Assembly: GCA_000467715.1 (NCBI GenBank)
Contig: AJFK01000033.1
Location: forward strand, 92,640-156,639
Length of the DNA: 64,000 bases
Reading direction: 5' to 3'
Origin: Hysterium pulicare CBS 123377
Lineage: Eukaryota; Ascomycota; Dothideomycetes; Hysteriales; Hysteriaceae
The notes beneath the pieces are model-generated. The model saw nothing but the letters and a program-made list of their open reading frames with translations. It ran no database searches and had not been told where the DNA came from. Every line of letters begins with the position of its first letter. Within the stretch, counting starts at the first letter, position 1. Below are positions 32,803 through 45,554 of this stretch, in pieces. Position numbers and translations under genes: made by a program.

Positions 32803-33297
32803 ATGTTCTGCCTCCGGAGCTGGATACCAATCCTCTTCTTTCTGTAAGATCATCTGTCGCTGAGTCTGCTGTAATCAAAACTAACGGCTTCTAGAACGAA
32901 TGCTTCTCCGGTTTACCTCGTTCTCTTCATTTCGGCGACATACTTCCTAAACCGGCCCTGTGTGTACTGTTCACTCCTCCTCGCAATCCTCGTAGTGTCT
33001 CTGTTCGACTTTCAAACCGCATGGTTTGAGCCACCACTACCCTCCAGCGATGCTCCAAGTTTGGGTTCAAATAGCACAATACCGATCGGTGACACTGCTC
33101 TGGAAACCGTATCGATGATCGCCTCGGTCGCGAACAACACGGTGCAAGCGGTTGCTGAGGCCGCGGCCCATGGTCTACGGGAGAAGTTTACATCAGCGCA
33201 ACAAGCAGGTCCCGGAGCAGGGTTCGAATGGGCCAAGGGACTGGTTGGCAAAAAAGAATGGCGGATTCCGTGCCTGGATGTGCTTGTTCGGATCTGA
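32803..33297 (+). CDS. small membrane protein, unknown family
   Basis: Exons 32803-32843 and 32895-33297 give 147 residues. The intron has a GTAAGA donor, a perfect branch site CTAAC and a CTAG acceptor. Joining the exons produces a continuous hydrophobic N-terminus: MFCLRSWIPILFFL, then VYLVLFISATYFL, and after a NRPCVYC turn LLLAILVVSLFDF. That is two or three membrane segments within the first 60 residues. A hydrophilic, Ala/Ser-rich part with a possible amphipathic helix (about 85-125, VSMIASVANNTVQAVAEAAAHGL) follows. I recognise no family. The chance of a good intron joining two hydrophobic halves in frame by accident is low, so a real gene is likely, but the C-terminal end is unsure. 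Confidence 0.6.
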
Positions 33298-34118
33298 GCA
33301 TCAACAGAATTGCACATCATGGCGGACGACCAGTGCAATAATGCATTGGATCATGCTCTGCGTAATGTCCAAAGTTTACATTTTGCTGTTTTGGGGGGAT
33401 TATCATGGGAAGTTTGCATTTGCATGGCGCGGCTGGGCGAGGAGCATGGAACTGGCGTCCACGGGCACAGTTGGAGCATGGGCTTTCTTATTCAGTTCTC
33501 TTCCATGGTACAACCATCGGGCTAAGATAACCAAGGCAGAACAGAATTTAGTTTGACATTAACAGGCACTTGAACTTCCCGTTCTGTCACACGCGTTATT
33601 GCTAGCATATGAAGACTAATAGATGAAGCCTAGATGAAGATGTGTTCGGGGTAATATCTGAAACTACTCTACTCATCTAATCAGATATCAGTTGAAAGGG
33701 CTCTGAATGCATCTCGTGACAAGGATTCGCACTACGGGAGTATTGTTCTGCACGCTGCCGTGCCCCCATAGGTAGCGCGGGGTTGTCGTGCGTCGAAGTA
33801 CTTTTGAGAGGGGCATCTGAAGGCCGTTTCAAGCCGCCGTTCACCTTCCTTTCTCACCAGCTCGAATCTTTTGCGAGGCATTTTCTGACTTTGTGCTTTG
33901 CAGTACTTTCTCCAGAGCATTCAAAGCTGGCCTTTCTTCTACTCTTTTCAAGGCGTTGTGCTTACCCTGCCACTTGGAATAAAGCTCTCACGAGACCTCC
34001 ATACAACTTCACGAGAGTTGGACCGTGGCCTTACTTCCAATCTCCCCAGCTTGCGTACAAACCAACTCGTCTCCAGCTCGCTTTTTATACTACACGACCC
34101 ATCAAGAATCGTAACACC
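33298..34118. other. intergenic region and possible non-AUG leader of the aminopeptidase
   Basis: 821 bases. From 33783 a frame without stops runs into the aminopeptidase coding sequence but contains no ATG before 34119. Its sequence is rich in Arg, Ser and aromatic residues, like a mitochondrial presequence. The part before it includes short hydrophobic frames (33310-33556) with no known family. Confidence 0.4.
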
Positions 34119-37100
34119 ATGGCTTCAGACCGCGACATTCTGCCCGACCTGTGAGTCAATTGAACTACGCTCCGATCCGTACCAAGGTATCAAGACTGAC
34201 ACATGCTTGTGAATGATAGCTTCAAACCTTCTCACTATTCCCTGTCTCTCTATGATCTCGAGTTTGGTGGAAATTTCACGTACCAGGGCACAGTCACAAT
34301 CGACGTTGACATCAAGAAGCAAGGAGCTTCATATCCAGACCATATCGTTCTTAATGCAAATGACCTGAAGATTCACAGTGCAGAGCTCAAAGACCCGAGT
34401 TCTAAGACTGGAAAGCTACAGGCGAAGGACATCTCATACGATGACTATTCGCAACGGGTCACTCTCAAACTGGGCAGTAGCTACTACTTCAACAAGGGGA
34501 CCATCACGATCAAGTTCCAGGGCACCATGAACAAGGTCAGTTTGGCATGTTCATTACCTGACAATTCGTATTAACATGTGCTACAGCTTATGGCTGGATT
34601 CTACCGCTCAAAGTACAAGCCCAAAGTCACACCAGCGAAGTCAGTCGCTAAGGACGATGAGCATCACTACATGTTCAGTACCCAATTCGAATCTTGCGAT
34701 GCCCGTAGAGCCTTCCCGTGCTTCGATGAGCCAAACCTGAAAGCCACATTCGACGTCGAACTTGAGCTACCCGAAGATCAGGTTGCGCTGAGCAATATGC
34801 CCGAAAAGGATGTTAAGAAGAGCAACAAGGACGGCTTTAAGGTTGTACTCTTTGACCGAACCCCCATCATGTCCACGTACCTTCTGGCTTGGGCTATCGG
34901 AGATTTTGAGTATGTGGAAACTTTTACGAAGCGCAAGTACAACGGCAAGAGCCTTCCAGTGAGGGTCTATACCACGAAGGGATTGAAGGATCAGGGACGC
35001 TTCGCACTAGATAATTGCCATCAGGTCGTGGATTACTTCTCGGAGGTAAGTAGAGGTAGACTCCCTTCTTATCCCCAAGACATACATGCTGAGCTGCTGT
35101 TAGGTTTTCCAAATTGATTATCCGCTTCCAAAAGTCGACTTGTTGGCTGTTCATGAATTCGTAAGTTATCTTTCTGCGCGTACCTCCCATCTCCCTGAGG
35201 AATTTGTCGTACTTTCAAATTTACTTCTTGCAAGATACGAGCTAATTATCCAGCCAATTATACGTATTTCCTGTCCTATGCGAGTATCGATCATCTTTCG
35301 GCTGACCATTGCGTTCTAGTCTCACGGTGCAATGGAGAATTGGGGCCTCATAACATACCGGTGAGTTTGGTCGAAATCCTATGATACAGGCATTTTGATG
35401 GGTCTAATAAATGATTCCCGTGTAGCACGACTGCTGTGCTCTTCGAAGAGGGGTCATCTGCTGAAAGCTACAAGAATCGCATTGCATATGTTGTGGCGCA
35501 TGAACTTGCCCACCAATGGTTCGGCAACCTTGTAACAATGGACTGGTGGAGTGAGGTATTGTAACTTTGAGCAGCAAACCCAGAGAGCGTATCTACTGAC
35601 TCTATATGCAGCTCTGGCTAAACGAAGGCTTTGCAACTTGGGTCGGATGGTTTGCCATTGACCATCTCTATCCAGGTAGGCACCCCCCACAACTCTTGTC
35701 TGGCTCTCATTGCTAAAATACTTGACAGAATGGAAGGTCTGGGGTCAGTTCGTCGTACGTTCAAGATCTAGAGGTAGCTTTCTCCATTGCAACCACTGAC
35801 GAGTGTTAGTCTGAATCCCTCCAAACAGCCTTTAGATTCGATTCGCTACGAAATTCACATCCTATCGAAGTTGCTGTCCGAGATGGGCTAGAAGTTGACC
35901 AAGTTTTCGATCAGATCAGCTACCTCAAAGGTAGCTCCGTTATCCGCATGTTGAGTGCTCACCTTGGCGAAGATGTCTTTCTCAAGGGGGTAGCAGACTA
36001 CCTAAAGTCCCACCAGTACTCTAATGCAACCACAAATGACCTGTGGTCTGCGTTAAGCAAGGCATCTGGCCAAGACGTGAATAGCTTCATGGATGTCTGG
36101 ATTCGAAAGATTGGTTTTCCCGTTCTTACCGTTGCAGAAGAGCCAGGTCAGATCAGCGTTCGTCAAGAGCGCTTCCTTCTCACCGGTGACGTCAAGCCCG
36201 AGGAAGATCATACTATTTGGTGGATTCCGCTAGGTTTACAGACGGGTTCTTCGGCGGCTCAAGCCACAGTTCATAAAGTTGGAGCTCTTACCAAAAAGGA
36301 GGACACGATTCGCGACATCGATGAGTCTTTCTACAAGATCAACAAAGACTTAACTGGATTCTACCGAACTAATTACCCCCCAGAACGTCTCATCAAGCTT
36401 GGAGAGGCAAGAGGTCATCTAACTATCGAGGACAAGATTGGTCTCTTCGGTGATTCATACGCAAATGCTGTTGCTGGTTTCGGTAAGACGACGGGCTTCC
36501 TTGCTCTCGTCGAACGCTTCCAGGACGAAACCGAGTACCTGTAAGTACTCAGAGAATTCAGGCTCACCCTTAGTCTAACAGAATCTAGGGTCTGGTCATC
36601 AGCTCTTACGAACTTAAGTGATGTTCGAAGCGTCTTTGCAGACATCGACGACATCAGCAAAGCCTTGAAGAAATTCACACTAAAATTAGTGACGTCCGCT
36701 GTGGAGAAGATTGGCTGGGAGTTCAAGAAAGGAGAAAGCTTTTTAACGGGACAGCTTCGTGTTGCTCTCATTACGGCAGCCGGTCTCGCTGGTCACCCTG
36801 CGTAAGTGCTTCATTTGTGACCATATGTGATCATTCATCTATCTCGATCGACTAATAAAATGTAGGAGCGTTCAAGAAGCAAAACGTCGCTTCGAACTCT
36901 ACACCAGCGGCAAAGACAAGTCAGCAGTACACCCCTCCCTTCGTGGCGCCATCTTCCGCATCGCAGTGACGGAAGGCGGCGAAGATGCTTTCAAAGCCGT
37001 CCAAAACGAATACCGGAATAGCACTGCCATCGACGGCAAAGAAATTTGCCTGCAATGTATGGGTCGGGTCCAAACTCCCGAACTAGCCAAAGCCTTCTTG

Positions 37101-37469
37101 GACTTCATCTTCTCCCCTGAAGTCGCCACACAAGACAAGCACTCCGGTGCCATCGCGCTCTCCAATAACTCCAAGGTCCGGCTTGAGGTTTGGAAGTACG
37201 TCAGGGATAACTGGGACGGTGTCATTTACCCTACCCTGAGCGGGAATATGGTCGTCCTCGAGCGATTCCTGAGAATGGGTCTCAACAAATTTGCAAGTCT
37301 GGAGACGGCGGATGAGATCGCGAAGTTCTTTGACAATAAGGATCAGAGGGGTTATGATAAAGCCTTAGGAGTCATTGCGGATACGGTCCGAGGTCACGCG
37401 ATGTATAAGATGAGAGATGAGGCAGTGGTAAGGGAGTGGTTGGCTGCGAATGGCTACTTGGAGAAGTAG
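34119..37469 (+). CDS. ape2: M1 zinc aminopeptidase (Ape2/Aap1, puromycin-sensitive type)
   Basis: Eleven exons: 34119-34150, 34220-34535, 34587-35045, 35104-35160, 35320-35360, 35426-35555, 35612-35675, 35729-35754, 35810-36540, 36589-36801 and 36866-37469, giving 890 residues. It removes N-terminal residues from peptides. The exopeptidase motif GAMEN is at 291-295. The zinc site is HELAH (327-331) with the third ligand Glu350 in WLNEGFATW, spaced by 18 residues as in the M1 family. The N-terminal part ([38 protein letters not shown]) and the large helical C-terminal domain are complete. The tenth-intron joins and the small 26-base exon all keep the reading frame and match the yeast Ape2/Aap1 pattern. 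The protein is cytosolic with this start; an in-frame upstream extension lacking ATG might give a mitochondrial form. Confidence 0.97.
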
Positions 37470-38285
37470 ATGGATATGGAGGGGAAGAGTCATGATCTGA
37501 GGGCATGACGATGAACAGATCGGATTAAAAAAGGTGATGGATAGCCTTATATGAAAGTTCAAAAGAATAGAAAAATTAAACATCGAAGTGCTAAATCACC
37601 GGCAAGCCCAAATCAACTGACACTAGCTTACCATGTGCTGCATGATATGTCTGTCGCTCCAGACTACACTGTAGGCATGATGACCGAAGATCCTTCAATG
37701 ACTGTTGACTCCCTTTTACGGTTTCAGTTAACTTGCTTGACTGGATGCTATTCTGTGTTTCACAGAAAGCAACTTAGACATAGTTTGAGAATCATATGAC
37801 CCGTGATCAATAAGAAGTAAATCGAGGCACTTAATTTACAGAGAAAATAGGGTTATATTCCTCTTGAAATACAACTCCACCCATTATCATTTTGGTCCAC
37901 GTCACCAAACCCCATGCTATCCACTCATATCTAGATTCGCCGTAGCGATCATAGAAATGGAGAGAGTGTGTCTCATCTCCACAGAGCCTACCCTCCTCTC
38001 ATAAGCTGAATCCGACAGTCGAGTGATTCGTGATCTCCCTGTCTGCACCCCCGCTTCTTTTGATTCGTGCGTCCCGAGGACTTCCGTATTCCTACCCGCA
38101 GCCTTCGCCAAATGGTTTTCTCGTGAGGACTTCCTCTAGTATGATCTCTCCTTCTCCATCACCACTCAATCCTCCCCACCCTCGTCCCCTCGACGCATGT
38201 TCCTGAGAGGCTAGGCTAGCCATCGCATCCCATCCACCACGCTAGGATTCAATTCCCCAAAATCATTGAGGGTCACTCGGCATGT
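37470..38285. other. convergent intergenic region
   Basis: 816 bases between the stops of the aminopeptidase (+) and NCE101 (-). No coding sequence was recognised, and the small open frames lack similarity. The AT-rich middle fits 3' UTR sequence. Confidence 0.45.
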
Positions 38286-38542
38286 TTATTTCCCCTTCTC
38301 GCTCCCACCAAAGGCTAATTCCAGTCTCTTCTTGAAGACATCTATTGTTTCGGCGGTGTTTCGTCCTTTCTCTTTTTCTTCGCGGGTGATGCGTGTTAGC
38401 GCTGCGGCGGCGCCGATGGAGAGGGCGAAGAGGGGGTCGAGGGATCTGCATGGTAGGTTAGGATGGGTGAGTGGTGAGGGGGGATAGATGGTGTGGGGAG
38501 CTCTGGGGAAAGGTACTTTGAGATTATGTAGGCGTAGGCCAT
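38286..38542 (-). CDS. nce101: NCE101-like non-classical export protein
   Basis: A very small two-exon gene of 61 residues: exons 38542-38517 (26 bases) and 38445-38286. The intron begins GTACCT and ends CATGCAG, with a TAAC branch sequence shortly before. The protein reads MAYAYIISKSLDPLFAL, then a membrane segment (residues 11-24, LDPLFALSIGAAAALT) and TRITREEKEKGRNT. The pattern of an N-terminal K-x-x-DPLFA, one hydrophobic helix and a charged REEKEKGR turn is that of NCE101 family proteins. These were linked in yeast to secretion of proteins lacking a signal peptide, although the molecular role is unclear. It lies 788 bases before ATG8 on the same strand. It would be missed by size cut-offs. 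Confidence 0.82.
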
Positions 38543-39330
38543 TGTTGTTTGGGAGATATGGAAGTTGGTGGACTATTTGAGGAATTCAGAGGTTGGTATA
38601 TGATTGAGATGATGCTTTTGTGATCAACTGCTTGGAAGGTGAGATGTGGTATTTGTTGGTGTTTTAGAAAGGTTGTGAGCTGAAATGAAGCAGTTTGGAT
38701 TGCCCTACCGAATGTGGTTGAGCTTCACGGGTGATGCCGAGGCGCCGGCTAGACTGGGAACGTGGGGAAAGGGAGAGCTATGGTACCACGCAGGTACAGA
38801 AGTAAGAGCGAAGCCAGTTAGCAGGCGTCACTTCGACTCATTCACTAATGTGTGGCGTTTGTCATGCTGACGCAGCGTTGGCTGCCTATTCACCATCGTG
38901 TGCGGTGTCGTCATTCACAGGTGGCTGGGGTATCAGGTGGTACTGGAGACAAATCACATATCACAGGTATAGGAACGGAGGAGTCCCGGTTAAGACCGAT
39001 TTGATTTAGCTATCGTAAAGCAGGGGCAAAGTACAAAGGACAATCATAAAAGGAAGATAAGATAGTTTCCATTTCACCGTCCCCCTCGGTGATCGTGCTT
39101 GCCCATCATCCGACATGTCCGTGTCGTCCAGGCGGAGATTGTGAGGTTGATATTAGAATCTCGCACATTCATATACCAATCCCATCTGACGTCGCATGCA
39201 TTCGATTTGGTGTGTGAAAAACTTGAGAACCCGTGGAGATCCAACAACGCCTAGAATCGTAGCGCCCTCTTCAACCAGCTAAAGGAAACCGGAAATGACC
39301 AGGAAAAGAGAGGGCGCGACTGCGGATCGT
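38543..39330. other. intergenic region between NCE101 and ATG8
   Basis: 788 bases, with both neighbouring genes on the minus strand: NCE101 promoter and ATG8 3' region. A frame at 38685-38870 has no similarity. No gene was recognised. Confidence 0.4.
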
Positions 39331-40593
<1,263 letters not shown>

Positions 40594-41927
40594 ATGGCTT
40601 CACTACGACCTTCGTTTGGTTTCTTACGGCCACCTCGCCTTCCACAGTACTGCCGATCAAGCGCTCGCTCCCTCCCAAGATGTCAGAGTTTCAAGCAAAT
40701 TAGGCCTGCGAGGAGGTTTCTCTCCAGTGATCATGGAGATAAAAGCTCGGACCCCCAAGTCCTGTCCCGCAAGGACACAACACGATCCGCAAAGATACGT
40801 CTGGCGATTGGCGTCCCCATAGTCGGTCTACTTTTGTATAGTATGGTGAGCTTTTCACGTCGGAACCTCTAGCTTCAATATTTTGAATCTAACTCCCAAC
40901 CCAGATCACCGGCGAGAAACCAGACCAAGCAGAAAGCCCCACCATAGCAGAAAAAGATTCCCTCACGAAGCACGAATCCGGCGTAACAGACCTGTCACCC
41001 ATGCGCCTGCGGATGGAAGCCCTCATAAAACAAAAGCAGAAAGAGATAGTATCGGAGCTAGCGAATGTCGACGGAAAGAAGTTCCTGGTCGATTCATGGC
41101 AGCGACCAGAAGGTGGAGAAGGTATTTCCTGCGTTCTCCAAGACGGAAACGTCTTTGAAAAGGCGGGAGTAAATATATCTGTTGTCTACGGCCGTCTCCC
41201 TCGCGCGGGGATTCAGAAAATGCGAGTGAACCACAAGGCCCTAAATCCGGACGTTGACTCCCTGCAATTCTTCGCTGCAGGCTTAAGCGTGGTAATACAT
41301 CCTAGAAACCCGATGGCCCCAACCGTCCACTTCAACTACCGGTACTTTGAGACCGCAGATGACAATGGAAATACGAATGCGTGGTGGTATGGTGGGGGCT
41401 GTGACTTAACCCCTAGTTATCTCTTCGATGAAGACGCAATACATTTCCATAACACGATTAAAGGGGCTTGTGACAAACACGATAAATCATACTACCCGCG
41501 CTTCAAAAAGTGGTGCGATGAATACTTCAACAATAAACACAGAGGAGAATCTCGCGGCATAGGCGGTATCTTCTTCGACGACCTCGACGAAACCGAGAAA
41601 GACCAAGAACAACTCTTCGCTTTCGTACAAGACTGTCTCTCCGCTTTCTTACCCTCATACCTCCCCATCATCAACCGAAGAAAAGACATGCCGTTTACAG
41701 AGAAGGAGAAACAGTGGCAGCAATTGAGGAGAGGGAGATATGTAGAGTTCAATCTTGTACATGATCGAGGGACGGCGTTCGGGTTAAATACACCCGGCGC
41801 AAGGGTTGAAAGTATTCTTATGAGTTTGCCGCTTACGGCGCGCTGGCAGTATATGCATGCGCCGGAGAAGGGGACGAGGGAAGAGAGGCTGTTGGAGGTG
41901 CTTAGGACACCGAAGGAGTGGGTGTAG
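40594..41927 (+). CDS. hem13: coproporphyrinogen III oxidase, mitochondrially targeted form
   Basis: Exons 40594-40845 and 40905-41927 give 424 residues. The enzyme turns coproporphyrinogen III into protoporphyrinogen IX with oxygen in heme synthesis. Family signatures are complete: [20 protein letters not shown], the motif [32 protein letters not shown], and [19 protein letters not shown]. The N-terminal 65 residues are Arg/Ser-rich with no acidic residues in the first 45 ([20 protein letters not shown]), like a mitochondrial presequence. They are followed by one hydrophobic segment (68-84, [17 protein letters not shown]). This suggests a protein anchored facing the intermembrane space, unlike the cytosolic yeast enzyme. 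The intron lies exactly at the end of that segment. Confidence 0.96.
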
Positions 41928-43118
41928 ATGGTGTTGGGATTGGATATGTATCATACCATTGTGTATCAACAATGAAGCCTTTTCTCAAGAACACAAGAAC
42001 AGGAATAGCGAATAGGGTATATTAGTATTCCTCTACAAGATAGGGAAGGCTTTGAAGGAGCTATGACGATGGGAAGGATTAGGCTAGGGGTAGAATGTAC
42101 TTCTGTACAAGAGCCTTTAGAGATAGTAAAATAGAATCTCTTTTCTAGAGGATAGAAGAATAGAAAGAGTAAAAGGAGAAGACTAGTTATACACTTAATG
42201 ATAGCAACTGGATTTGAGAAGTGGTACAGAGACCAAATAAGCTCTAGATCACGACGGGAACTGGATTTATTAAGTGGCCCACAGACCCAACGTATACATT
42301 ACCAAGAGGGGAACGTGGAATGAGTGCCAAAACTAATCAGCACTTTATCTATTACTCTAGCCTAACGTAACCATTCAGATCTAGCTAAATGCCTAATATA
42401 ACTAAATTCTAATATACATAAGGATATAGGAGATGAACTGCTGACAATAGAGCCTACGAAGATTGCAATAAATAGACAAAGGCGAACGAATCAGCTATTG
42501 ACAGCAAGTCTACAACAAAGGTAGGCAGTGTGTTTGTTCTTGAATAATCGGAGGCACTGTTTGGGACTACAATAGAATGAACAATAGCCATGCAGCGTTC
42601 TGAATACGGACATCCATTGACTCAACTAATTTTAGCGATCACCTTGGGTGAAAAATGGGGGTCCTAGGGGGATGCACGTGGCCTATCGTTTCATGGCCTA
42701 GTAGGACTTCAATAGCTCTACATACGGTAGTAACCTTCAAAAGGAGTCTTCTACCATGAGAGATCCACCCTTTCGATGCATTGGGCCGAACCGAGTTGAG
42801 TGTTGAAGGTAATATGTTCAGGGGCGCGGTCTTGAACTACTTCACCATTGTGATTGACTCCGTGACGAGAATCTAGAGACTATGCTAACTATGGCCAAAA
42901 TACATTGAGATATAATGGTTCGAAGATGGTGATCATGTTTATAAAGCAATATTGACGTTGAGATGGTTGTGGTGAAGATAGTGAGAATCGAGCAAGGGAT
43001 ATTTGACATGCACGAGCCCCTTGGCTCCCGCAGAGCCGCACCTTGTTTGTCATCGCAGGTTCCTCGTCCCCTCAGAAACACCCCAATACCACGAAAGTCT
43101 TAATCATCCGATCAAGCT
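41928..43118. other. AT-rich intergenic region, probable repeat relic
   Basis: 1.19 kb without a gene. The part from about 41990 to 42640 is clearly AT-rich (some 60-base lines only about 30% G+C by eye) and rich in TA and CTAG steps, unlike the surrounding genes. There is no long open frame. This looks like an old repeat worn down by repeat-induced point mutation. A CACGTG box (42675-42680) lies outside the AT-rich core. The right end is the TRM9 promoter. Confidence 0.5.
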
Positions 43119-44056
43119 ATGGCCGAATCCGAAGAGCACGGTGAAGCATATGAAGCAGAGCACGTCCACTCCGTTTACGAACAGATCGCTTCGCACTTCT
43201 CTTCAACGAGATACAAGGTGTGCGTCATCTCGACAGCATCCCCGCTTGTCTCAAGAATTTGAAATAGTGACACGCTTCTAGCCATGGCCAATCGTCGAGC
43301 GCTTCTTGAAAGACATCCCTGATGGATCTGTTGGAGTAGATATAGGTTGCGGCAATGGAAAATACCTCGCTGTGAATCAGAGGGTGTTCATCGTTGGGTC
43401 GGACAGGTATGTTACGCAGTATATTGACTACAATTTGGATGAGGAGTATTGAAAGCTAACGAGATGGCGCATTGACTAGATCATCGAATCTTGTAAAGAT
43501 CGCAACCAGGCACCAACCACATGCCTCCGTCGTCGCCGACAATCTCAGTTTACCTCATCTGCGCGCCAGCTTTGACTTCGCCATATCAATAGCAGTAATT
43601 CATCATCTCTCCACTCCATCTCGACGGATAGAAGCAGTCAGAGCTATTTTAGAACTGCTCAGGCCATCGTCTACTCCAAACGAACAGACAGGAGGCAAAG
43701 CACTCATCTACGTCTGGGCTCTGGAGCAGAAAGAGAGTCGCAGAGGCTGGGATGAAGGACATGAACAAGATGTCATGGTGCCCTGGGTGATGAAAGGCAA
43801 TCAACAAGCGAAGAAGCATAAGTCGCACGGGAGGGATGGCAACGATGCCCCCATATCTGCCTTGGAAGGGCAAAGTTCTGCGGACCGGGAGGCTCCTGCT
43901 GATGTGCAAGAGCCGAAGACATTCTTGCGATACTACCATTTGTATAGGAAGGGTGAGTTGGAACATGATATCAATGAAGCTGGTGGGGTTGTCCTCGAGT
44001 CGGGATATGAGAAGGATAATTGGTGGGCGATAGCGACATGTGTGCGAGTCAGTTGA
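43119..44056 (+). CDS. trm9: tRNA (uridine-34) carboxymethyl methyltransferase TRM9
   Basis: Exons 43119-43217, 43282-43406 and 43480-44056 give 266 residues. With Trm112 as partner it methylates the carboxymethyl group of wobble uridine in certain tRNAs, giving mcm5U/mcm5s2U. Seen: N-terminal VHSVYEQIASHFSSTRYK, then PWPIVERFLKDIPDG, and the SAM-binding motif VGVDIGCGNGKYL (residues 50-62). The motif ISIAVIHHLSTPSRRIEAVR and the closing FLRYYHLYRKGELEHDINEAGG are diagnostic of Trm9/ALKBH8-type enzymes. A charged insert around residues 175-215 (KKHKSHGRDG...) is typical of fungal Trm9. No iron-oxygenase part is present. The length is ordinary. It is followed convergently by RCE1, 329 bases away. 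Confidence 0.95.
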
Positions 44057-44385
44057 AAGTGCTTCTTATAGACTCCAATACTGCCTGATCTATCAAGAAG
44101 TTTTGCCTATCCCGCCTCGCTCTCCTGCTCATTTCACACTGTTTATAAAGGCATACGTTGTCCTGACGTCGGTCCGCGCACAGCCGTTCATGTCCTATCG
44201 CAGAGTCCGATTGTGATCGTTTAATTACTCTCTTTCTAGTATGCAACGTGCGACTCAAAGCGTATTTTCTGGAGGTCACTTTCTTATTAAAGAGTGCATA
44301 TTTGAGGTATAAAATTCATGATTCGTGGAGACATTTATTGGTATTAAGAATTACATACCGACTTGCTTGCGTAGTGAACATACAC
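44057..44385. other. convergent intergenic region
   Basis: 329 bases between the stops of TRM9 (+) and RCE1 (-). AT-rich 3' UTR-like sequence with no coding potential recognised. Confidence 0.45.
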
Positions 44386-45554
44386 CTACTCTTCCATCAA
44401 CACTACTGGCATAGCATAATTACTTTCGGTTAGAGCGAATAGCTGCATATAAAACCCAACAGCCCCAGCTACAAGAAGAACATAATACGCGACAGTCCAG
44501 GCCATTCCCTTCCCGTGATATACTTCCTCTCTGCCATTACTCTTTCCTGGACCCTCCCCATCAGCCCTTTTCCCTGCATTTGGGGATCCAGTAGGTTCAC
44601 CCGCCTTACCTCCCACTCTGCCCCAGACCCTTGGCAGACCTATCCAATTGCAGAATATGTGGGCAAGAATGATAGAATAGATATTCCCAGTTCTTAGGAA
44701 GATAAAGGCGGTGAAGAAGCCGAAAATGGAGGTATATGCGAACTGTACGAGAGAGCGGAGGACGGCGGGGGGCATAGAAGTAAATGGGTGCGTGAGGCGG
44801 AATTCATAGTAATGGTGGACGTGGGCGATGCCGAAATAGAGGGGTGTTAAGAAGATGATCTTGGTGCCAGAGATGCGCGCGAGGATGTGCAGAGAAATGA
44901 CGAGGGAGCGCCAGATTAATTCTTCGCTGATTGGGCCCTGGAGATGGTAAGCTTGATATGCTACTGAGGTAAGGGGTAGGGTGGTCGACATACAACAACG
45001 AAATTCCTATAGCCCATCCAACTGCTGAGTACTTCACGGACATGAGTGCCCCGTATCCAGTCCTTCCAACCGCCATCCACAATGCCAGCTTCGAACAGTG
45101 GACCCGCGAAGAGTATCGACACTAGGAGCATAGTCTTTGCACTGTCAATGGGAGAAACGGGCCACCAGCCTAACAGCTTCAGCGTCTCCTGAGGGGACGC
45201 TTCGCCCCATTGTGTGAGAACAAAGACGGCGATTACAGTACTGAGAACACACGATAGTGTAACTGCACGTATTCTGGCGCGTATAGAGGACGGAGCATCG
45301 CGAGACAACTGTGGAGAGGGTCGTGTTGCGGCAGAGAGGTAGAAGGGCACCACATAGATCAGTGTAAAGAATATCTGCAACCATATATGTTAGTCTTTTA
45401 GGCAATTTCCCATAATTCATGCTTAGTGATAGGTAGATCTGGTTAACGGCGGGGGCAAGGTGGGTTGGAGGCGTGAAACATAACGAGCGGGACGCACCGA
45501 CAGAAGAACCGCAGATCTGGGAGTGATGGCCGGTGCTTTTTTGACTGACGACAT
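44386..45554 (-). CDS. rce1: CAAX prenyl protease 2 (RCE1)
   Basis: Exons on the minus strand 45554-45498, 45374-44994 and 44937-44386 give 329 residues. It is an ER membrane protease that removes the last three residues (aaX) from prenylated CaaX proteins such as Ras. The catalytic residues are visible: Glu151-Glu152 in GPISEELIWRS with Arg156, His185 in LYFGIAHVHH, and His239/Asn242 in LAHIFCNWIGLPR. This matches the ABI/CPBP family order and spacing. Several membrane segments surround these motifs (for example RAVTLSCVLSTVIAVFVL). A short Gly/Lys-rich cytosolic loop precedes the last membrane segment. Exon 1 encodes MSSVKKAPAITPRS; the joins to exons 2 and 3 restore YVVPFYLS and NFVVGPISEE. 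The gene is head to head with the Ser-rich protein gene. Confidence 0.95.

Noticed and set aside
33221-33240. GGTTCGAAT-like tRNA B-box (also near 31740 and 59217)
   Set aside because: Each lies in coding sequence without a matching A-box or cloverleaf; no tRNA gene supported.
33310-33556. Hydrophobic open frames after the small membrane protein
   Set aside because: Two different frames look partly hydrophobic, neither can be joined to the membrane protein with good splice sites, and no family is recognised.
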